Positions 10,180 to 19,355 of a DNA stretch of 64,000 nt are shown piece after piece. Each line of letters starts with the position of its first letter. The first letter of the stretch is position 1. A program made the translations under genes and the position numbers. This DNA comes from Pelagibacteraceae bacterium AG-470-E16 (lineage in GTDB: Bacteria > Pseudomonadota > Alphaproteobacteria > Pelagibacterales > Pelagibacteraceae): the NCBI GenBank assembly GCA_003209195.1, contig QCSF01000005.1, forward strand, positions 1-64,000, read 5' to 3'. A model generated the notes under the pieces. That model saw only the letters and a program-made list of their open reading frames with translations. It had not been told where the DNA came from and ran no database searches.

Positions 10180-11072
10180 TATAAAAACTTATAGAACCAT
10201 TCTGTTATTTTTTCAGGTTTCTCTTCTTGTAAATAATGACCGCAATCCAAACCTTCTCCGGTAACTTTTTGGTGACTATATTGTTGCCATACATTTAAAA
10301 CATCGCCCCATATTTTGCCGGTATCACTTTTTTCTCCCCATAATACAAGTATTGGACATTTAATTTTATTATTATTTTCAAAATCTTTATTATCATGCTC
10401 AAGATCACAAGATGGTGACGCTCTATAATCTTCACATGATGCTCTAATAGTTTTAAAATTAAAACATCTGACATACTCATCAAATGTATCTTTACAAAAT
10501 TCTAGACTTGATCCCCTTTTAGATAATTTTTTTTGCATATAATACTTAGCGGATACTGACGATAATAATTTTTCAGGTAAATCATAAGGCTGCATCATCA
10601 ATAACCAATGCCATTTTGTCATTGCCCAGTTTTTTTTTTGAACAGTCCAAATGTGTCTATTTGGCATTATATCAAAAATTCCGACTTTAAGGATTTTATC
10701 TGGGTAATCTAAGCACATTCTGTGAGAAGTTCTGGCACCTCTATCGTGCCCAACTACCTTAAAATCATCGAAACCTAATTCTTTCATCAGATATGTTTGA
10801 TCACTAGCCATTGCTCTAAAAGAGTAATTAATATGGTTTTCACCACCATCTTCAGGACCGATACTTTCTCCATAACCTCTTAAATCTGAAGCGACAACGT
10901 AAAATCTACTTTTTAAATCATCAACTACTTTATGCCATGTAACATGTGACATCGGATTACCGTGTAATAATAATAATGGTTCACCTTTTCCACCATGTCT
11001 AAAAACAATATTAGCTTTGCCAAAACCTTGGTCTTTAATAGTTATTAGATCTTTTTTAAATCCGGAAAACAT
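10179..11072 (-). CDS. Alpha/beta hydrolase, haloacetate/fluoroacetate dehalogenase-like
   Basis: LLLLHGNPMSHVTWHKV, GHDRGAR nucleophile region, KWHW cap region, CEDYRA, CGHYLQEE catalytic His. Confidence 0.82.
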   Translation of the reverse strand: MFSGFKKDLITIKDQGFGKANIVFRHGGKGEPLLLLHGNPMSHVTWHKVVDDLKSRFYVVASDLRGYGESIGPEDGGENHINYSFRAMASDQTYLMKELGFDDFKVVGHDRGARTSHRMCLDYPDKILKVGIFDIMPNRHIWTVQKKNWAMTKWHWLLMMQPYDLPEKLLSSVSAKYYMQKKLSKRGSSLEFCKDTFDEYVRCFNFKTIRASCEDYRASPSCDLEHDNKDFENNNKIKCPILVLWGEKSDTGKIWGDVLNVWQQYSHQKVTGEGLDCGHYLQEEKPEKITEWFYKFL

Positions 11073-11108
11073 TTTTTAATAAAATAAAATAAAATTTTCT
11101 TTTTAAAA

Positions 11109-11243
11109 TTAATAACCCCCTCCATCACCATCTCCGTCAATCTTTTCAAAATATTTATTTGTTTTTTTTAAGCCGTCTTTGGAGATATTGCTACAACCAG
11201 CAAACATTACAGATATAAAAATAAAAAAAATAATTGACTTCAT
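11109..11243 (-). CDS. Putative small lipoprotein (44 aa)
   Basis: Manual translation MKSIIFFIFISVMFAGCSNISKDGLKKTNKYFEKIDGDGDGGGY*; lipobox-like FAGC. Not in ORF track. Confidence 0.6.
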   Translation of the reverse strand: MKSIIFFIFISVMFAGCSNISKDGLKKTNKYFEKIDGDGDGGGY

Positions 11244-11314
11244 AAAATGATATTTTAAATATATTTTTTTTTGTAATATTTATCAACATTAATAAACGTA
11301 TAAGAAGAAGAAAA

Positions 11315-11518
11315 ATGAAATTTAATTTTGGAAAAATCTTACTAATTGGATTGACATTTACATTATCTATATCTTGTTTAATTGAAATATCAATTGAATT
11401 GAGCTTGCATACATTCGATGGCTTTTAATCTCACCATGGATTATTATTGTTTTTCATAGCAAATATGATTTATAGTTCTGGAGATTTTAAGAATGAATTT
11501 AAAAAAAAGTTTGATTAA
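11315..11518 (+). pseudogene. Small membrane peptide frame interrupted by one in-frame TAA (11426-11428)
   Basis: MKFNFGKILLIGLTFTLSISCLIEISIELSLHTFDGF*SHHGLLLFFIANMIYSSGDFKNEFKKKFD*: one frame with a single internal stop. Confidence 0.45.
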
Positions 11519-11581
11519 TTTTTATCAATATTTTTCACATACAAAAAATTTAAAAATAATCAAACCAAGACTAATAATCAA

Positions 11582-12031
11582 ATGGTAACTGAAAATATAA
11601 TTATTTTTTTTCTTGGATTAATAACAAGATTAATATTAGGATTTACAACTTACACTAAAAGTCTTGGTATAGAATTATCAAACACGAAAGCAGGAAATAG
11701 TTTTCAAAATGCGATAACTCCACCTTTATTTCCAATGATAGCAATATTAGTCTATGGGATTAGCTTTTGTGCTATTGCTTATTGTTTTTTACAAACTTCT
11801 TTTGTTTCTGGTTTGATTAATTTGATAATATATTTATCATCTCTGATAATTACAGGTGCTATATTTTTTATGCCAAATAAACTATCTCCACTAGCTAGGT
11901 TGTTTCATGACATTGTATTTAATTCAATGTTAGCACGTTACAATGATTGTAAAAAAAAAAATGATAAAACCAAAGCAGAAGAAATTAAAATATTACTGAA
12001 TAAATTTGAAGAAGCCTATAAAAAAAATTAA
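11582..12031 (+). CDS. Hypothetical multi-TM membrane protein
   Basis: 149-aa ORF with several hydrophobic segments. Confidence 0.6.
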   Translation: MVTENIIIFFLGLITRLILGFTTYTKSLGIELSNTKAGNSFQNAITPPLFPMIAILVYGISFCAIAYCFLQTSFVSGLINLIIYLSSLIITGAIFFMPNKLSPLARLFHDIVFNSMLARYNDCKKKNDKTKAEEIKILLNKFEEAYKKN

Positions 12032-12121
12032 AATCTTTTAATTAATTATTACAAATTAAATAAGAATAAATTTGTATTTAAAATAAAAGCAAATATAATT
12101 TAAACAATTAAATTATATATA

Positions 12122-12439
12122 ATGAAATTTTTGACAAATTTTTTGATAGTATTTTTATTTTTAATTTCAAATTCTTTTTCTAACGAAAATATTCTTAAAA
12201 GAGGAGAGAAAATTTTTTACGGAAAATCTGCTTGCTCTAATTGTCACCTATTAAATGCTGCAGATGGTAATAAAAGAAAAATGGATGTACAAAGAGTTAT
12301 GGAGATTGTAACTAATGGCTACGGTGTAATGCCTGCCTATAAAAATATACTTTCCGAAAAAGATATTAAGGCTGTGGCAATTTATATATCTAAGGTTTCT
12401 AAGAATTGGAAAAATAAATTAAGTTCTTTTATTCAATAA
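12122..12439 (+). CDS. Small secreted class I c-type cytochrome
   Basis: Signal peptide, CSNCH heme motif, C-terminal VMPAYKNILSEKDIKAVAIYI. Confidence 0.88.
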   Translation: MKFLTNFLIVFLFLISNSFSNENILKRGEKIFYGKSACSNCHLLNAADGNKRKMDVQRVMEIVTNGYGVMPAYKNILSEKDIKAVAIYISKVSKNWKNKLSSFIQ

Positions 12440-12493
12440 TTAATTAAACAATTATTATGGTTTAATTATGAATTATTACAGTTTTATTTGTTG

Positions 12494-12568
12494 TGGAGCG
12501 GGTGAAGGGAATTGAACCCACGACCTAAACGTTGGCAACGTTTCGCTCTACCACTGAGCTACACCCGC
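12494..12568 (-). tRNA. tRNA-Gly(GCC), 3' CCA encoded
   Basis: Reverse complement GCGGGTGTAGCTCAGTGGTAGAGCGAAACGTTGCCAACGTTTAGGTCGTGGGTTCAATTCCCTTCACCCGCTCCA folds as a cloverleaf with GCC anticodon. Confidence 0.96.
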
Positions 12569-12621
12569 TTTTATATTTTTCTAAACTAATATTTATGTTA
12601 TAAATTTACAATACTAAATTT

Positions 12622-13278
12622 ATGAAAACAAAATTCAATAGTACAGATTTGCCTTTGGAATTGCCTATTTTTCCGTTAAGTAATGCAATTTTTTTTCCTA
12701 AGACTTTATTACCTTTAAATATTTTTGAGCAAAAATATAAGCAAATGACTGAACATGCGGTCGTTGGAAATAACTTAATAGGAATGGTTCAGTCAAATCA
12801 AAAAATTACCTCAAATGGTTTACCAGAAGTTTATAAAATTGGATGTGTTGGATATATAGAATATCATTCAAAAACTCCCGACGGTCGTTATCTCATAAAC
12901 CTCAAGGGTATATCTCGATTTAAAATAGAAAGAGAGATAAATACTAAAAATTTATATAGAAAATTTAAGGTAAATTATAATGATTATTCTGATGATCTTA
13001 ATCAAGATATAAAGGTTCAAATAAACACTATAGATTTAATAAAAAAAACAAAAAAACTATTTCAAAAACACCAACTTTCTACAAATTGGAAAATTGTAGA
13101 AAAAGTTGAGCCTTCTCAATTAATTAATTCTCTTGCAATGATTTGTCCTTTTACAATTAGTGAGAAACAAAGGTTATTAGAGACGAAGGACATTAAAGAT
13201 AGAAATCATATTTTAAATCAAATAATTAACTTTTATATTTTGGGTAATAATAATGAAGAAAGTAGGAATATACATTGA
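12622..13278 (+). CDS. Lon N-terminal-like (LON substrate-binding) domain protein
   Basis: LELPIFPLSNAIFFPKTLLPLNIFEQKYKQM and GCVGYIEYHSKTPDGRYLINLKGISRFKI. Confidence 0.9.
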   Translation: MKTKFNSTDLPLELPIFPLSNAIFFPKTLLPLNIFEQKYKQMTEHAVVGNNLIGMVQSNQKITSNGLPEVYKIGCVGYIEYHSKTPDGRYLINLKGISRFKIEREINTKNLYRKFKVNYNDYSDDLNQDIKVQINTIDLIKKTKKLFQKHQLSTNWKIVEKVEPSQLINSLAMICPFTISEKQRLLETKDIKDRNHILNQIINFYILGNNNEESRNIH

Positions 13279-13448
13279 TGAAAATAAATAAAGAAATTTT
13301 AGAAATAATAGTATGTCCATTGTCAAAAGAAAAATTAATTTATGATGAAATTAATCAGTGTTTGATAGCAAAAAATTCTAAATTAGCTTATCCAATTAAA
13401 AATGGTATTCCAATTATGATTGTAGAAGAAGCTAAAAGTCTAGATTAA
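13278..13448 (+). CDS. Trm112-like / UPF0434 family small protein (56 aa)
   Basis: Manual translation [56 protein letters not shown]; start overlaps upstream stop (TGATG). Not in ORF track. Confidence 0.87.
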   Translation: MKINKEILEIIVCPLSKEKLIYDEINQCLIAKNSKLAYPIKNGIPIMIVEEAKSLD

Positions 13449-14713
13449 CCTTTGTTCATTGAGTCAAAAAACTCAGGGTTGTTTTTTGTATCTCTTAATT
13501 TACCAATTAGGAATTCTATGGCATCCATAGAACCCATCGGATTTATTATTCTTCTAAGTACATTCATTTTTGATAATTCGTCTTTTTCGAATAAAAGTTC
13601 TTCTTTTCTTGTTCCTGATTTGGCGACATCAATTGCTGGGTAAGTTCTTTTGTCGGCAACTTTACGGTCTAAGACAACTTCTGAATTTCCCGTACCTTTA
13701 AATTCTTCAAAAATAACCTCGTCCATTCTAGAACCTGTTTCAATTAAAGCTGTGGATATTATTGTTAATGAACCTCCTTCTTCTATATTTCTTGCTGCTC
13801 CAAAAAATCTTTTTGGTCTTTGCAATGCATTTGCATCAACTCCACCTGTTAAAACCTTTCCAGAGCTTGGGACAACTGCATTATAAGCCCTTCCTAATCT
13901 TGTGATTGAATCTAGTAGTATAACTACATCCTTTTTATGTTCACATAATCTTTTCGCTTTTTCAATTACCATTTCAGCGACTTGAACATGTCGTTGAGCC
14001 GGTTCGTCAAATGTTGAACTTACAACTTCCCCTTTTACAGTTCTTTGCATGTCTGTTACTTCTTCAGGCCTCTCGTCAATTAACAAAACTATTAAATATA
14101 TTTCGGGATGATTGGCTGTGATAGAATTTGCTATATTTTGTAAAATTACTGTTTTTCCCGTTCGTGGTGGAGCAACAATTAAAGACCTTTGACCTTTTCC
14201 AATTGGTGCAACCAAATCTATTACACGTGCTGTAACATCTGTTTTTCGCTCGGTTTTTATCTTTTCAATTTCAAGCTTAATTTTTTCTTCAGGATATAAA
14301 GGAGTTAAATTATCAAAATTAATTTTATGTTTAGCTTTTTCAGGATTTTCGAAATTTATTTTATTTACTTTTAATAAAGCAAAGTATCTTTCTTGATCTT
14401 TTGGTGCTCTGATTTCTCCTTCAACAGTATCTCCTTTTCTTATTCCAAATCTACGAATTTGACTTGGGCTTACATATATATCATCTGGGCCAGGTAAATA
14501 ATTTGATTCTATAGCTCTTAAGAATCCAAATCCATCTTGTAACGTTTCTAAAACTCCAGTAGCAGTTATTTGCTCGCCCTTTTCTGCTAATTTCTTTAAT
14601 ATTGAAAATAATATTTCTTGTTTTCTAAGAGTGCTGGGATTTTCAATTCCAAGTTTTTCTGCTTGTGATATTAAATCAGCTGGAGTTTTGTCTTTAAGTT
14701 GTTGTAAATTCAT
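13445..14713 (-). CDS. rho: Transcription termination factor Rho
   Basis: [60 protein letters not shown]. Confidence 0.98.
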   Translation of the reverse strand: MNLQQLKDKTPADLISQAEKLGIENPSTLRKQEILFSILKKLAEKGEQITATGVLETLQDGFGFLRAIESNYLPGPDDIYVSPSQIRRFGIRKGDTVEGEIRAPKDQERYFALLKVNKINFENPEKAKHKINFDNLTPLYPEEKIKLEIEKIKTERKTDVTARVIDLVAPIGKGQRSLIVAPPRTGKTVILQNIANSITANHPEIYLIVLLIDERPEEVTDMQRTVKGEVVSSTFDEPAQRHVQVAEMVIEKAKRLCEHKKDVVILLDSITRLGRAYNAVVPSSGKVLTGGVDANALQRPKRFFGAARNIEEGGSLTIISTALIETGSRMDEVIFEEFKGTGNSEVVLDRKVADKRTYPAIDVAKSGTRKEELLFEKDELSKMNVLRRIINPMGSMDAIEFLIGKLRDTKNNPEFFDSMNKG

Positions 14714-15061
14714 AGAGAAAATAATGAAGAAAATATCTTTATAACTAATTTAATTTACTATTGCAATAGTAATTAATTATTAAATTTATAACTTAAATAT
14801 TTAAAGTTTATATTTATTATTTGTTTTAGTAGATATGGTTAATATTGGTGCTAACTTTTTAATAAGACTTTATACAATTTGATAAACACTAAAATTCTAT
14901 TTTTTCTATGTTTTTTATAATTATTAACAAAATTATAATTAGTAGAATAAAGTTATTAAAAATAATAAATATTTTATAATTATGTACTAATATTTTATAA
15001 GTTTGATATTTTAATAATTCATTTGATATAAGATTGTTATTAAAAATTTATAAACAACTTT
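14714..15061. other. Predicted chromosomal replication origin (oriC) region
   Basis: Very AT-rich gap between divergent rho and the DUF299 gene, beside the alphaproteobacterial origin cluster; palindrome, direct repeats, DnaA-box-like nonamers and ATGGTTAA. Confidence 0.7.
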
Positions 15062-15886
15062 ATGAACAAAACTTTTGATTTTTTTTTAGTATCAGATTCT
15101 ACAGGGGAAACTTTAGACAGGATATATCTTGCTTTAAAAGCACAGTTTCCTGATAATAATTATAAAATTCATCACTTTGCATTTATGAGAACAACAACTC
15201 AAACGGCAACTTTAATCGAGGCTTGTAAAAAAGTAAAAAACCCAATTATACTTTATACTTTAGTAGAAAAACAAACCACTAATCATATTATAAATGAATG
15301 TAAAACATTTGATATTCCTTGTTTTGGTTTACTAGATTATTTAATACCACAATTTGAAAAAATTTTTTCGCAGAAAGCAACTTTAAAACCAAGCGGCCAA
15401 CATCAGCTTAATACTGAATACTACAACAAAATCGAGGCTATTCAATTTACTTTAGAACACGATGATGGTCAAAAAGTTGATACAGCGATTAATGCTGATA
15501 TCATAATATTTGGAGTAAGCAGAACGAGCAAAACACCAACTTCTATCTATCTAGGAGAAAGAGGGTATAAAGTTTCAAATATTCCTTTAGTCCTTCATCA
15601 AAAACCACCTGTATTTATTTTTAAATCTAATGCTGTTAAAATAGGTTTAACAATAGATCCGATAAGGCTTTCAGATGTTAGAAAAAACAGGATTAGTATT
15701 CTGAAAGATAAACAATCTTCCTCTTACATAAATATGAAAATTATTCAAAAAGAAATTCAAGAAGCAAAAAAATTATTTTTACAAAACAAAATACCATACA
15801 TAGATGTAACAAGAAAATCTGTTGAAGAGACAGCTGCCTCAATAATTAAAATTTTTGAAATTAGTCAAGAGAAAAAGAATGCTTAA
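15062..15886 (+). CDS. ppsR: DUF299 pyruvate,phosphate dikinase / PEP synthase regulatory protein
   Basis: FFLVSDSTGETLDRI and IIIFGVSRTSKTPTSIYLGERGYKVSNIPLV. Confidence 0.94.
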   Translation: MNKTFDFFLVSDSTGETLDRIYLALKAQFPDNNYKIHHFAFMRTTTQTATLIEACKKVKNPIILYTLVEKQTTNHIINECKTFDIPCFGLLDYLIPQFEKIFSQKATLKPSGQHQLNTEYYNKIEAIQFTLEHDDGQKVDTAINADIIIFGVSRTSKTPTSIYLGERGYKVSNIPLVLHQKPPVFIFKSNAVKIGLTIDPIRLSDVRKNRISILKDKQSSSYINMKIIQKEIQEAKKLFLQNKIPYIDVTRKSVEETAASIIKIFEISQEKKNA

Positions 15887-16466
15887 GATAATATTAGCTT
15901 CTAATAGTGAAATTAGATTAAAGATATTAAAAGATAATAATTTCCATGTTAAACAAGTACCATCAATGATTGATGAAGAAGAGGTAAAAATTTCTTTAAT
16001 TAACAATGGAGCAACATGTCTTCACATAGCAAAGAATTTATCAGAACTTAAAGCAAATAGAGTTAGTCTTAAATTTCAAGATGAGATTGTAATTGGAGCT
16101 GATCAAGTAATGGAAATTGATGGTAAAAATTACAGCAAGCCTAAAAACAAACTACAAGCAAAAAAAATTCTTAAATTACTAAATAATAATGAACATTACC
16201 TTCATTCTGCAATTTGTGTTTCAAAAGCAGGAAATATGATTTCTAATTTTCATGAAAGCTGTCTTCTTAAGATGAAAAATTTAAATGAAGCGGAAATAGA
16301 CAAATATATTGAAAATTTAGATTTAAATAAAATGTTACAATATGGAGTTTATCAAATAGAAGCTGGTGGTTCAGATCTTTTTACTAAAACACATGAAGAC
16401 ATGGAGGCCATAATGGGAATGCCGATGAAACAACTTAAACCATATTTAATTAATTTGAAAGTATGA
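15879..16466 (+). CDS. maf: Maf-family nucleotide pyrophosphatase (start moved from ORF-track 15855)
   Basis: MLKIILASNSEIRLKILKD; IGADQVMEIDGKNYSKPKN; neighbours ppsR and aroE. Confidence 0.92.
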   Translation: MLKIILASNSEIRLKILKDNNFHVKQVPSMIDEEEVKISLINNGATCLHIAKNLSELKANRVSLKFQDEIVIGADQVMEIDGKNYSKPKNKLQAKKILKLLNNNEHYLHSAICVSKAGNMISNFHESCLLKMKNLNEAEIDKYIENLDLNKMLQYGVYQIEAGGSDLFTKTHEDMEAIMGMPMKQLKPYLINLKV

Positions 16467-17242
16467 AAAAATTTTTAGTTATTGGAAATCCAATAAAACA
16501 TTCTTTGTCTCCTAGATTACATAATTATTGGTTACAAAAAAATAATATTCAGGGGATCTATCACAAAAAACTAATACAAGAGCAAGAAATTGAAAGCTTA
16601 TTCAAATCCAATTCAGATATTTGTGGAATTAATGTGACGGTTCCTTTTAAAAAAAGTGTCATAAATTATTGTAATAAATTATCTGGCTTGGCTTTAAAAA
16701 CCCAATCAATAAACACAATATCGTTTCAAAAGAGAGAAATTGTTGGTGATAACACCGATATTTATGGTTTTGAACAATCGTTAAAAATTACTAAATTTAA
16801 TGGAACAAATAAAACAGCTTTAATACTTGGTGCTGGTGGTGTTGTGCCATCCATAGTAATTGGTTTAAACAATCTGGGAGTTAAAAATATAATTATAACA
16901 AATAGGACCAGAAATAAATCTGAAATATTAGCAAAACGGTTTAATCTTGAGGTAATCGATTGGGGAAGCATTGTTAATTTTGATATTGTTATAAATTGTA
17001 CAAGCGTAGGATTAAATGAAAATGATAGTTTAAACTTGGACTTTTCAAATATTACAAATAAAATTTTTTATGACACAATCTATAATTCCAAAACGAGATT
17101 TCTCATTGATGCTAAAAATTCAGGAAACCAAATAATAGATGGTAAAACGATGTTTTTATATCAAGCTCAAAAATCTTTTGAAATATGGCATGGTATCCAA
17201 CCTGAAGTCAATGAAAGACTGAACAGCATATTTTATGATTAG
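16463..17242 (+). CDS. aroE: Shikimate dehydrogenase
   Basis: VIGNPIKHSLSPRLHNYW, INVTVPFKK, GDNTDIYGF, LGAGGVVPSIV. Confidence 0.96.
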   Translation: MKKFLVIGNPIKHSLSPRLHNYWLQKNNIQGIYHKKLIQEQEIESLFKSNSDICGINVTVPFKKSVINYCNKLSGLALKTQSINTISFQKREIVGDNTDIYGFEQSLKITKFNGTNKTALILGAGGVVPSIVIGLNNLGVKNIIITNRTRNKSEILAKRFNLEVIDWGSIVNFDIVINCTSVGLNENDSLNLDFSNITNKIFYDTIYNSKTRFLIDAKNSGNQIIDGKTMFLYQAQKSFEIWHGIQPEVNERLNSIFYD

Positions 17243-17807
17243 AATTGCGGTCCTTGGTGATATTGGTTCTGGTAAATCATTTTTTGCAAGGCAACTTAAA
17301 ATTCCATTATTTTCTGCTGATCAAGTTGTACAAAATTTATACGATAAAAATAAAAAATTGTTTAAAAAATTAAAAAAACTTTTCCCAAAAAATTTAAATT
17401 ATTTCCCAATACGAAAATCTCAATTAGTACATATAATAAATGAAAAGCCAGATAATTTAAAAAAAATTATAAAAATAATACATCCTATGGTTAGAAAAGA
17501 ATTATACATTTTTACAAAAAAAAACCGTAACAAAAAAGTTGTAGTTTTAGATATCCCTTTGTTTTTAGAAAATAAATTGAACCGCGACACTGACATTATA
17601 GTTTTCATTGAAACTAAACCAAATAAATTATTATCAAAGTTAAGACAAAGAAAAAATTTTAACATGAAAATTTTCAAATTGTTAAAATCTTTGCAAATAC
17701 CCCCTGAAAAAAAGAAACTCAAAGCTGATTTTGTGGTTAAAAATAATTTTAATAGTGCAAAAATAAAAAAAGTAGCTAAAAATTTACTTGATCAGATTAT
17801 TTTATGA
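17235..17807 (+). CDS. coaE: Dephospho-CoA kinase
   Basis: IAVLGDIGSGKSFFARQL, FSADQVV, LDIPLFLENK. Confidence 0.92.
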   Translation: MIRIAVLGDIGSGKSFFARQLKIPLFSADQVVQNLYDKNKKLFKKLKKLFPKNLNYFPIRKSQLVHIINEKPDNLKKIIKIIHPMVRKELYIFTKKNRNKKVVVLDIPLFLENKLNRDTDIIVFIETKPNKLLSKLRQRKNFNMKIFKLLKSLQIPPEKKKLKADFVVKNNFNSAKIKKVAKNLLDQIIL

Positions 17808-18475
17808 AAGAAATATTACTTGATACTGAAACTACAGGCTTGTCAACCGTTACTGACAAATTAATAGAAATAGCTTGTATAGAAATTGATGATCATATTC
17901 CCACAGGTAGAAAATTTCACTTTTTTTTAAATCCTGAAAAAGAAATATCTCAAGGTGCTTATGAAACACACGGGATATCCAAAGAATTCTTAAATGATAA
18001 ACCTAAGTTTAAAGATATCGCAAAAAAATTCATAAAATTTATCCATGAAAAAAAATTAGTTATTCATAATGCAGAATTTGATCTAGCTTTTTTAAATAGA
18101 GAACTAAAGTCAGTGTCTGAAAAACCAATATCAAAAGACTATATTATTGATACTCTTAATATAGCAAGAGAAAAATTTCCTGGTGCACAAAATAGTTTAG
18201 ATGCTTTATGTAAAAGATTTAAGATTGATAATTCGAGGAGACAAAAACACTCTGCATTACTGGACTGTGAACTTCTAGCTAAAGTTTATATTGAACTTCT
18301 TGAAAAAAGAGAACCCTCTTTAGCACTTGATAATGACGGTCAAGGTGATGTAATTAAAAATGTTAAAAATATAAAAAATCGACAAAAAATAACCTTACAA
18401 ATCACAAAAGAAGAGATAGATTTGCATCAAAAATTTTTAAAAAAATTTATTCCAAAGTCTCGAATGATTAATTAG
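17804..18475 (+). CDS. dnaQ: DNA polymerase III epsilon subunit
   Basis: EILLDTETTGL, HNAEFDLAFLNREL, HSALLDCELLAKVYIEL exonuclease motifs. Confidence 0.96.
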   Translation: MKEILLDTETTGLSTVTDKLIEIACIEIDDHIPTGRKFHFFLNPEKEISQGAYETHGISKEFLNDKPKFKDIAKKFIKFIHEKKLVIHNAEFDLAFLNRELKSVSEKPISKDYIIDTLNIAREKFPGAQNSLDALCKRFKIDNSRRQKHSALLDCELLAKVYIELLEKREPSLALDNDGQGDVIKNVKNIKNRQKITLQITKEEIDLHQKFLKKFIPKSRMIN

Positions 18476-18911
18476 TATATTGTTCTCGATATAATTCCTC
18501 GAAGTCAACCTCTTTATTTAAATTAAAATTTTTAAAACCTGATTTTTGAAATAGGTATGTAACAATATCTTTCATATAGTCAAAATGTTCTTTTGGTATT
18601 TTAACTAGTATAATTTTTTTCATTTCCTCTGGTGTTATTTTTGTATTTATAATTTTAAATAAAATAGATACGCATATTTCTGCGTGAATTCTTTTCTTGA
18701 TTATTTCGGGGGCTTTTAAATGAAATTTACAATTTAGTTCGATAAGATTTTTTTTGTATGGTTTGCTATTGATATCAAGTTTAGTTGTATAAGATCCTAA
18801 ATTTTGCGCAGCATCTACAAAATTGTCAGGGGATGGTATTTCAAATGAAATATCTTTTATATATTTCGCAACTATTTCATAATCTTTTTTTTCAATGCTT
18901 GTTTTTGTCAT
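18468..18911 (-). CDS. secB: Protein-export chaperone SecB
   Basis: YIKDISFEIPSPDNF N-terminus; dnaQ-adjacent as in the conserved cluster. Confidence 0.9.
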   Translation of the reverse strand: MTKTSIEKKDYEIVAKYIKDISFEIPSPDNFVDAAQNLGSYTTKLDINSKPYKKNLIELNCKFHLKAPEIIKKRIHAEICVSILFKIINTKITPEEMKKIILVKIPKEHFDYMKDIVTYLFQKSGFKNFNLNKEVDFEELYREQYTN

Positions 18912-19317
18912 CTATTTCTTCAACCTCTACTTCAATTGTATTTGGTTCATCACTGTAATTTTTTCGAATTTCTTTTTCGTTAATAAATATTTTTAGAAGA
19001 ATACTTCTTGTTTGAGGTATTAATAATAAGAGGCCAATACTATCAGTAATGAAACCAGGTATTATTAAAAAAATCGCGGCAATAATTAAACAAAATCCAC
19101 TTAAAATCTCTCTAAAAGGTGTTTGCTCCTTCCGAATACTGTTAACAGCAGAGTACAAAGTTGAAATTCCCTGAAGTTTTACAAAATAAAGTCCAACAGC
19201 CGCAGTTAATAAAGTCGCAAATATGGTATTGAATGCTCCAATAACAGTACCTATTTTAATCATAAAATAAATCTCTATTAGAGGAATTATTATTAAAAAT
19301 AGTATTGAAAATTGCAT
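18892..19317 (-). CDS. FxsA family membrane protein
   Basis: LIIIPLIEIYFMIKIGTVIGAFNTI and GFCLIIAAIFLIIPGFITDSIGLLLLIP. Confidence 0.9.
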   Translation of the reverse strand: MQFSILFLIIIPLIEIYFMIKIGTVIGAFNTIFATLLTAAVGLYFVKLQGISTLYSAVNSIRKEQTPFREILSGFCLIIAAIFLIIPGFITDSIGLLLLIPQTRSILLKIFINEKEIRKNYSDEPNTIEVEVEEIDDKNKH

Positions 19318-19355
19318 TTAATATTGAAATAATTACTTTTTTAGAAATTACAAGA

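Noticed and set aside
15855-15878. Upstream start for maf in ORF track
   Set aside because: Adds MKLVKRKR overlapping ppsR; the family N-terminus begins at MLKIILASNS (15879).
17420-17722. 100-aa minus ORF within coaE
   Set aside because: Antisense shadow of coaE with no recognisable motifs.
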